Assembly (NCBI GenBank): GCA_038238915.1
Contig: JBBSFH010000017.1
Coordinates: forward strand, 1 to 64,000
DNA length: 64,000 nt
Direction of reading: 5' to 3'
From: JAVVHE01 sp038238915
Lineage (GTDB): Bacteria > Pseudomonadota > Alphaproteobacteria > Sphingomonadales > Sphingomonadaceae
The stretch's first letter is position 1, and each line of letters starts with the position of its first letter. The notes beneath the pieces are model-generated. The model made no database searches, was not told the origin of the DNA, and worked only from the letters and a program-made list of their open reading frames with translations. Shown here piece after piece: positions 60,054-64,000 of this stretch. The translations under genes were made by a program, and so were the position numbers.

Positions 60054-62129
60054 TTGCTGACCGAAGCCGGGCTCGTCGCGCACGCGATCGCGTGCTTCTT
60101 CTTCGCGGTCCTCGCGGTGCGCTCGCTTCGGCGTGGAGCTGGCACCGATCCGTCAGGCCGCTGGCTCATCGCCGCAGCGATGATCACATCGGCGTGGGCG
60201 TTCATCTATGTCGCTGCAGCCGCGCGTGGCGGCGTGGCCGTGTTCCTGCTTTCGCCCGCGGAAAGCCTGCGTACCGGCGCGTGGATTGCGTTCATCCTCG
60301 CGCTGCTCACGCGCTCGTGGTCGCCAGCCACGCGCGGCGGATCGACCCGCGGCGTCGGACTGCTGCTGGCGGGCACGATCGCGTTCCAGCTCGTCGTCGA
60401 TCTCGGCGGGCTACGCGTACCCAACGCGGATGGGTCACCCAACTCTCTCGCGCTGCTGTTCCTGATGACACGCATGACGGTGGCGATTGGCGGACTTGTC
60501 CTCGCGCACAATCTCTACGTCAATACGGCGGTCTCATCGCGGTGGAGCGTGCGCTTGTTGTGCATCGCGGTCGGCGGGCTGTTCAGCTACGATCTCAATC
60601 TTTACACGCTGCAATTGTTGACTGGCCACCTCAGCAGCGATCTTTTCAACATCCGCGGACTGGTCGACGCGCTGGTCGTGCCGTTGATCGCACTGTCCGC
60701 CGAGCGTTCCGAGCAGTGGCGCATCCGCCTGTCGCGCCAGGTGGTGTTCCAGACGTTCAGTCTGGTTGGCATTGGCGGCTATCTCGTCGTCATGTCCGCA
60801 CTCGGCTACGGCTTGCGGCTGGTCGGCGGGGATTGGGGCCGATTGCTCCAGATCGGCTTTGTCTTCGCGGGCGTGATGCTGGCGGCGGTCGTAATCCTGT
60901 CGGGCAAATTCCGCGCGTGGGCGCGGGTGCAGGTGAACAAGAATTTCTTTGCTTATAAATATGACTATCGACAGGAACAGCGCCGCTTCGTTGGCACGCT
61001 CTCGGGCGATGGTGACGGCACCTTGCCCGAGCGCGTGGTGCGCGCGGTCTGCCAACTTGTCGACAGCCCGGCCGGAGTGTTGTTCACGCGCGACGGTGCC
61101 GAGCATTTTACGATGGCCGCGCGCTGGAACCCGCTGGCGATCGACGTCGAAGTGCCCGCCGAAGCGCCGCTGGCGCGATATCTCGCGCAGGAAGGCCGCA
61201 TCGTAAACCTCGACGAACTGCGCGACGGTGTAGGTCACGGCGATCTCGCCGCGCCCGACTGGGCGACCGACCGGCGGTTGTGGCTGATCGTCCCCCTGAT
61301 CCACAGCGATCGGCTCGCGGGCTTCATCGTGGTCGAGCGCAGCCTCGCGCACAGGCCTCTCAACTGGGAGGACTATGATCTGCTGCGTACCGCAGGCCGC
61401 CAGGCGGCGAGCTATATCGCCGAGAGCGCAAGCCAGCGCGCGCTTTCGGAGGCGCGCAAGTTCGATGAGTTCAACCGCAGATTCGCCTTTATTCTCCACG
61501 ACATAAAGAATGTGGTCAGCCAGCTCAGCCTCGTCGCGCGTAACGCGGAGAAACATGGATCCAACCCGGAGTTCCAGGCAGACATGGCGGCAACACTCAA
61601 TAATTCGGTCGGCCGGATGAACGATCTGCTCGCGCGGCTCGGCGCGCGCGCGGGGGAGCGGGGGGATCGGCCCGAGCGCGTGGATCTGCGTGAGCTGGTT
61701 GCGGGCGTGGCCGAACGCAAGCGGCGCGCGCACGCGCTGCTGACGGTGAAAAGCGCATGCGATCAGCCGATGTGGATCGATGCCGATGGTACGCGCCTCG
61801 AAGCCGCGATCGAACATCTGACGCAAAACGCGATCGACGCGAGCGCGTCCGGCGATCCGATCGAACTGACGATTGCGCGCGAGGGCGTCCACGCGCGCGT
61901 GGACATCGTCGATCACGGCGCGGGCATGACCCCCGCCTTCGTGCGCGAGGCGCTGTTCGAGCCGTTCCACTCGACCAAGACGAACGGCTTCGGCGTCGGC
62001 GCTTACGAGGCGCGCGAGATCGTGCGCTCGGCGCGCGGCAGGCTCAGCGTCGTGTCTCGGGTGGATGAGGGCAGTATCTTCACGATCCTGCTGCCGCTCG
62101 CCGACGGCTATCCTACGGGCTCCGCCTGA
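60054..62129 (+). CDS. prsK: PEP-CTERM system histidine kinase PrsK
   Basis: A 691-residue sensor kinase. About eight to ten amino-terminal transmembrane helices (1-300), a GAF-like domain (about 330-470), and a kinase core with His at about residue 482 in LHDIKNVVSQLSLV, the N box LTQNAIDAS and the G box STKTNGFGVGAYEA. The TTG start at 60054 has an AGGACAG site; longer in-frame starts run into epsB. Its stop overlaps the prsR ATG (TGATG). Together they sense an unknown signal and control sigma-54-dependent PEP-CTERM and exopolysaccharide genes. Confidence 0.87.
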   Translation: MLTEAGLVAHAIACFFFAVLAVRSLRRGAGTDPSGRWLIAAAMITSAWAFIYVAAAARGGVAVFLLSPAESLRTGAWIAFILALLTRSWSPATRGGSTRGVGLLLAGTIAFQLVVDLGGLRVPNADGSPNSLALLFLMTRMTVAIGGLVLAHNLYVNTAVSSRWSVRLLCIAVGGLFSYDLNLYTLQLLTGHLSSDLFNIRGLVDALVVPLIALSAERSEQWRIRLSRQVVFQTFSLVGIGGYLVVMSALGYGLRLVGGDWGRLLQIGFVFAGVMLAAVVILSGKFRAWARVQVNKNFFAYKYDYRQEQRRFVGTLSGDGDGTLPERVVRAVCQLVDSPAGVLFTRDGAEHFTMAARWNPLAIDVEVPAEAPLARYLAQEGRIVNLDELRDGVGHGDLAAPDWATDRRLWLIVPLIHSDRLAGFIVVERSLAHRPLNWEDYDLLRTAGRQAASYIAESASQRALSEARKFDEFNRRFAFILHDIKNVVSQLSLVARNAEKHGSNPEFQADMAATLNNSVGRMNDLLARLGARAGERGDRPERVDLRELVAGVAERKRRAHALLTVKSACDQPMWIDADGTRLEAAIEHLTQNAIDASASGDPIELTIAREGVHARVDIVDHGAGMTPAFVREALFEPFHSTKTNGFGVGAYEAREIVRSARGRLSVVSRVDEGSIFTILLPLADGYPTGSA

Positions 62130-63496
62130 TGACGACCTTCGCCGCCGATCCGCGTCCCAAGCTGCTCGTTGTGGAGGACGATGAGGGCCTCGCGCGTCAG
62201 CTTCGCTGGAGCTACGAGGATTATGACGTCCTTGTCGCGCCCGACCGCGCGACCGCGATCGATCTGCTGCGGATGCACGAGCCTGCGGTCGCGACGCTCG
62301 ATCTCGGTCTGCCGCCCGACCCCGATGGCACGACCGAGGGCTTCGCGGCACTCGCCGAACTGCTGCGGCTGAAGCGCGAAATGAAGATCGTGGTGGCGAG
62401 CGGCCACGGGGCGCGCGAAAGCGCGCTGCGCGCGGTGGCGATGGGCGCGTATGATTTCTACCAGAAGCCCGTCGATTTCGACGAGCTTGGCCTGATCGTG
62501 CGCCGCGCCTTCCACGTCGCCGATCTCGAAGCCGAAAACCGCCGCCTGCAAGTCAAAGTGGATGCAAGCTCGCTTGGCGGGCTGATTACTGCGGCACCCG
62601 AAATGCTTCAGGTCACACGCATGATTGAGCGCGTTGCCGATAACAACATCTCGGTGATGCTGCTTGGCGCGAGCGGCACGGGCAAGGAAGTGCTCGCCCG
62701 CGCGCTGCACGCCAAGAGCGCGCGTGCCGAAGCCCAGTTCGTCGCGATCAATTGCGCGTCGATCCCCGATACGCTGCTCGAAGCCGAGTTGTTCGGTTAC
62801 GAGAAGGGCGCATTCACCGGCGCCATCAAGATGACCGAGGGGAAGATCGAGCTTGCCAATGGCGGCACCCTGTTCATCGACGAAGTTGGCGATATTCCGC
62901 TGTCGGTGCAGGTCAAGCTGTTACGGTTTCTGCAGGAGCGCGTGGTCGAGCGGATCGGTGGGCGCAAGCCGATCACGGTCGATACGCGCGTCGTCGCTGC
63001 CACACACCGCGATGTCGAAGCGATGGTGCGCGAGGGCACGTTCCGCGAGGATCTCTATTACCGCCTCGCCGAGATCACGATCAAAATCCCCGCGCTCGCC
63101 GAGCGCCTCGGCGATGCGACGCTGCTCGCGCATCACTTCGTGCGCCGCTTCAGCCGCGAAATGGACCGGCCGCTCAAGAGCTTTTCGTCCGATGCGCTGA
63201 CCGCGATGACGCACTGGCACTGGCCAGGCAACGTGCGCGAACTCGAAAACCGCATCAAGCGCGCGATCGTGCTTTCAGATGAGCGGCGGATCACGGCGGC
63301 GGATCTCGATCTGGTGCCCAATGGCGATGGCGACTTGCTCAATCTGAAGACCGTGCGCGAGACTGCGGATCGCGCAGCGATTCGCACCGCGCTGGCGCGG
63401 TCTGAAAACAGCGTGACCGGCGCGGCCAGGCTGCTCGGCGTCAGTCGCCCGACGCTCTACGACCTCATTCGCCAATATGGGGTTGAAATCAGCTGA
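62129..63496 (+). CDS. prsR: PEP-CTERM-box response regulator PrsR, sigma-54 activator
   Basis: A 455-residue NtrC-type activator. The receiver domain (1-125) has Asp58 in ATLDLGLPP, the probable phosphorylation site. The AAA+ domain (about 150-380) carries GASGTGKE (Walker A), the sigma-54-contacting GAFTGA loop and GTLFIDEVGD (Walker B). The Fis-type helix-turn-helix at the end reads GAARLLGVSRPTLYDLIRQYG. Translationally coupled to prsK. Target promoters should carry -24/-12 elements. Confidence 0.93.
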   Translation: MTTFAADPRPKLLVVEDDEGLARQLRWSYEDYDVLVAPDRATAIDLLRMHEPAVATLDLGLPPDPDGTTEGFAALAELLRLKREMKIVVASGHGARESALRAVAMGAYDFYQKPVDFDELGLIVRRAFHVADLEAENRRLQVKVDASSLGGLITAAPEMLQVTRMIERVADNNISVMLLGASGTGKEVLARALHAKSARAEAQFVAINCASIPDTLLEAELFGYEKGAFTGAIKMTEGKIELANGGTLFIDEVGDIPLSVQVKLLRFLQERVVERIGGRKPITVDTRVVAATHRDVEAMVREGTFREDLYYRLAEITIKIPALAERLGDATLLAHHFVRRFSREMDRPLKSFSSDALTAMTHWHWPGNVRELENRIKRAIVLSDERRITAADLDLVPNGDGDLLNLKTVRETADRAAIRTALARSENSVTGAARLLGVSRPTLYDLIRQYGVEIS

Positions 63497-63579
63497 TCGA
63501 GCCTTGCCAGGGTCTAGCGCCTTGACAAGCGGGGACGGGAACGGCCGTTAGCATGGACTCATTGCCGGGGAGAATTCGC

Positions 63580-64000
63580 TTGCGTCATCCGTACGTTGTC
63601 CACGCCGCCGCCGTCGCCGCACTGGTTGCTGCCGTCGCGCCCGCTCACGCCGATGTGGCGGGGAGCGCGGCTGCATACACGCAAGCCTTCAACCATTTCG
63701 AAGCCGGAGACCTTCGCGCCGCGCGGGTGGAGTTGCTGAACGCGCTCAAGGCAAATCCCAACAATGCCAACGCGCGCCTGCTGCTCGCGCGCGTCCTGCT
63801 CGCGCGCGGCGCGGGGGTTGCGGCGCAGGCCGAAATCGATCGCGCGATCAAGGCGGGAGTTCCGCGCGAGAAAACCTATCATCTGACCGCGAATGCCCTG
63901 CTGCTCGATGGCAAGGCGAGCCAGGCGCTCGCCATGGCGCGCGACCCGCGCATTCCCCCGCAATTCGGTGCTTATGCCGCACGGATGCGTGGGCGCGCGC
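63580..64000 (+). CDS. prsT: PrsT-like TPR-repeat protein, partial (cut by window end)
   Basis: The first 140 residues of a TPR protein, after a signal peptide (HAAAVAALVAAVAPAHA). TPR-like helices include AYTQAFNHFEAGDLRAARVELLNALKANPNNANARLLLARVLL in part. A TTG at 63580 with GGGGAGA seven bases before it is the best start; an ATG at 63553 lies upstream in frame. Its position after prsK-prsR matches PrsT, the large TPR protein of PEP-CTERM systems, but this copy lacks a lipobox in the visible part, so the name is provisional. Confidence 0.7.
   Translation, partial: MRHPYVVHAAAVAALVAAVAPAHADVAGSAAAYTQAFNHFEAGDLRAARVELLNALKANPNNANARLLLARVLLARGAGVAAQAEIDRAIKAGVPREKTYHLTANALLLDGKASQALAMARDPRIPPQFGAYAARMRGRA

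Noticed and set aside
60534..62351. 605-codon open frame antisense to prsK
   Set aside because: It lies wholly opposite a well-supported kinase gene, has arginine-rich composition typical of a GC-driven antisense frame, and has no motif.

Overview
The window is a GC-rich chromosomal segment that reads as an alphaproteobacterium of the Sphingomonadaceae, probably Sphingomonas or a close relative. The evidence is a PcpA/LinE-type hydroquinone dioxygenase, a sphingomonad-style TonB receptor, alphaproteobacterial purS-purQ, a ferredoxin-type photolyase, rhodopsin with blh, and frequent GTG/TTG starts with 1-4 nt stop/start overlaps. The genus is inferred from gene content, not measured. No rRNA or CRISPR array was seen; there is one tRNA (Gly, anticodon TCC).

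Layout. 1-7.0 kb: an aromatic (possibly chlorinated or nitro-phenol) catabolic cluster with maleylacetate reductase (5' end only), PcpA-like ring-cleavage dioxygenase, LysR and TetR regulators, a divergent PcpB-like flavin hydroxylase, a [2Fe-2S] ferredoxin and a TonB receptor. 7.4-9.5 kb: a frameshifted tyrosine recombinase and an AAA-type ATPase that may be leaderless. 9.6-13.9 kb: a small secreted protein, a Tat-exported prolyl oligopeptidase and an exported amidohydrolase. 14.2-15.9 kb: a xanthorhodopsin-like light-driven proton pump gene overlapping blh, the beta-carotene cleavage enzyme that makes retinal. 15.9-17.7 kb: non-coding or decayed DNA with an IS91-type transposase remnant. 17.7-19.4 kb: an SDR and a GH130-like glycosidase/phosphorylase.

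19.4-25.9 kb holds what looks like an organoarsenical (arsenosugar-like) biosynthesis neighbourhood: two glycosyltransferases of the rSAM/selenodomain-associated families, a fatty-acid-hydroxylase-like membrane enzyme, an ArsM arsenite methyltransferase with the four expected cysteines, a small PTP-like phosphatase, a disulfide-type flavoprotein and a radical SAM protein. 26.3-36.2 kb is housekeeping: tRNA-Gly, rluB, rsmD, argD, argF, hslO, queC, queE, xthA, ribA and a polyprenyl synthase. Here copies of a nested-hairpin, REP-like repeat lie at the 5' ends of hslO and queC and appear to be translated in the same frame in both. 36.3-58.4 kb: FeS photolyase, TPR-Asp/Asn hydroxylase, FAD oxidase, DEAD-box helicase, an Abi-like HEPN protein, purS-purQ, clpA, HicAB, quinone reductase, two GST-like proteins, aldo/keto reductase, ABC exporter, lipoprotein, EamA transporter, adenylating enzyme and DUF427.

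58.6-64.0 kb (with a mannose-1-phosphate guanylyltransferase just upstream) is a PEP-CTERM/exosortase-associated exopolysaccharide regulatory locus: an EpsB-type initiating sugar-phosphate transferase, the PrsK histidine kinase, the PrsR sigma-54 activator, and the start of a PrsT-like TPR protein cut by the window end.

Most lines of evidence are motifs and gene context read by eye. Where a start codon is chosen over a longer reading frame, the ribosome binding site or family length that decided it is stated.
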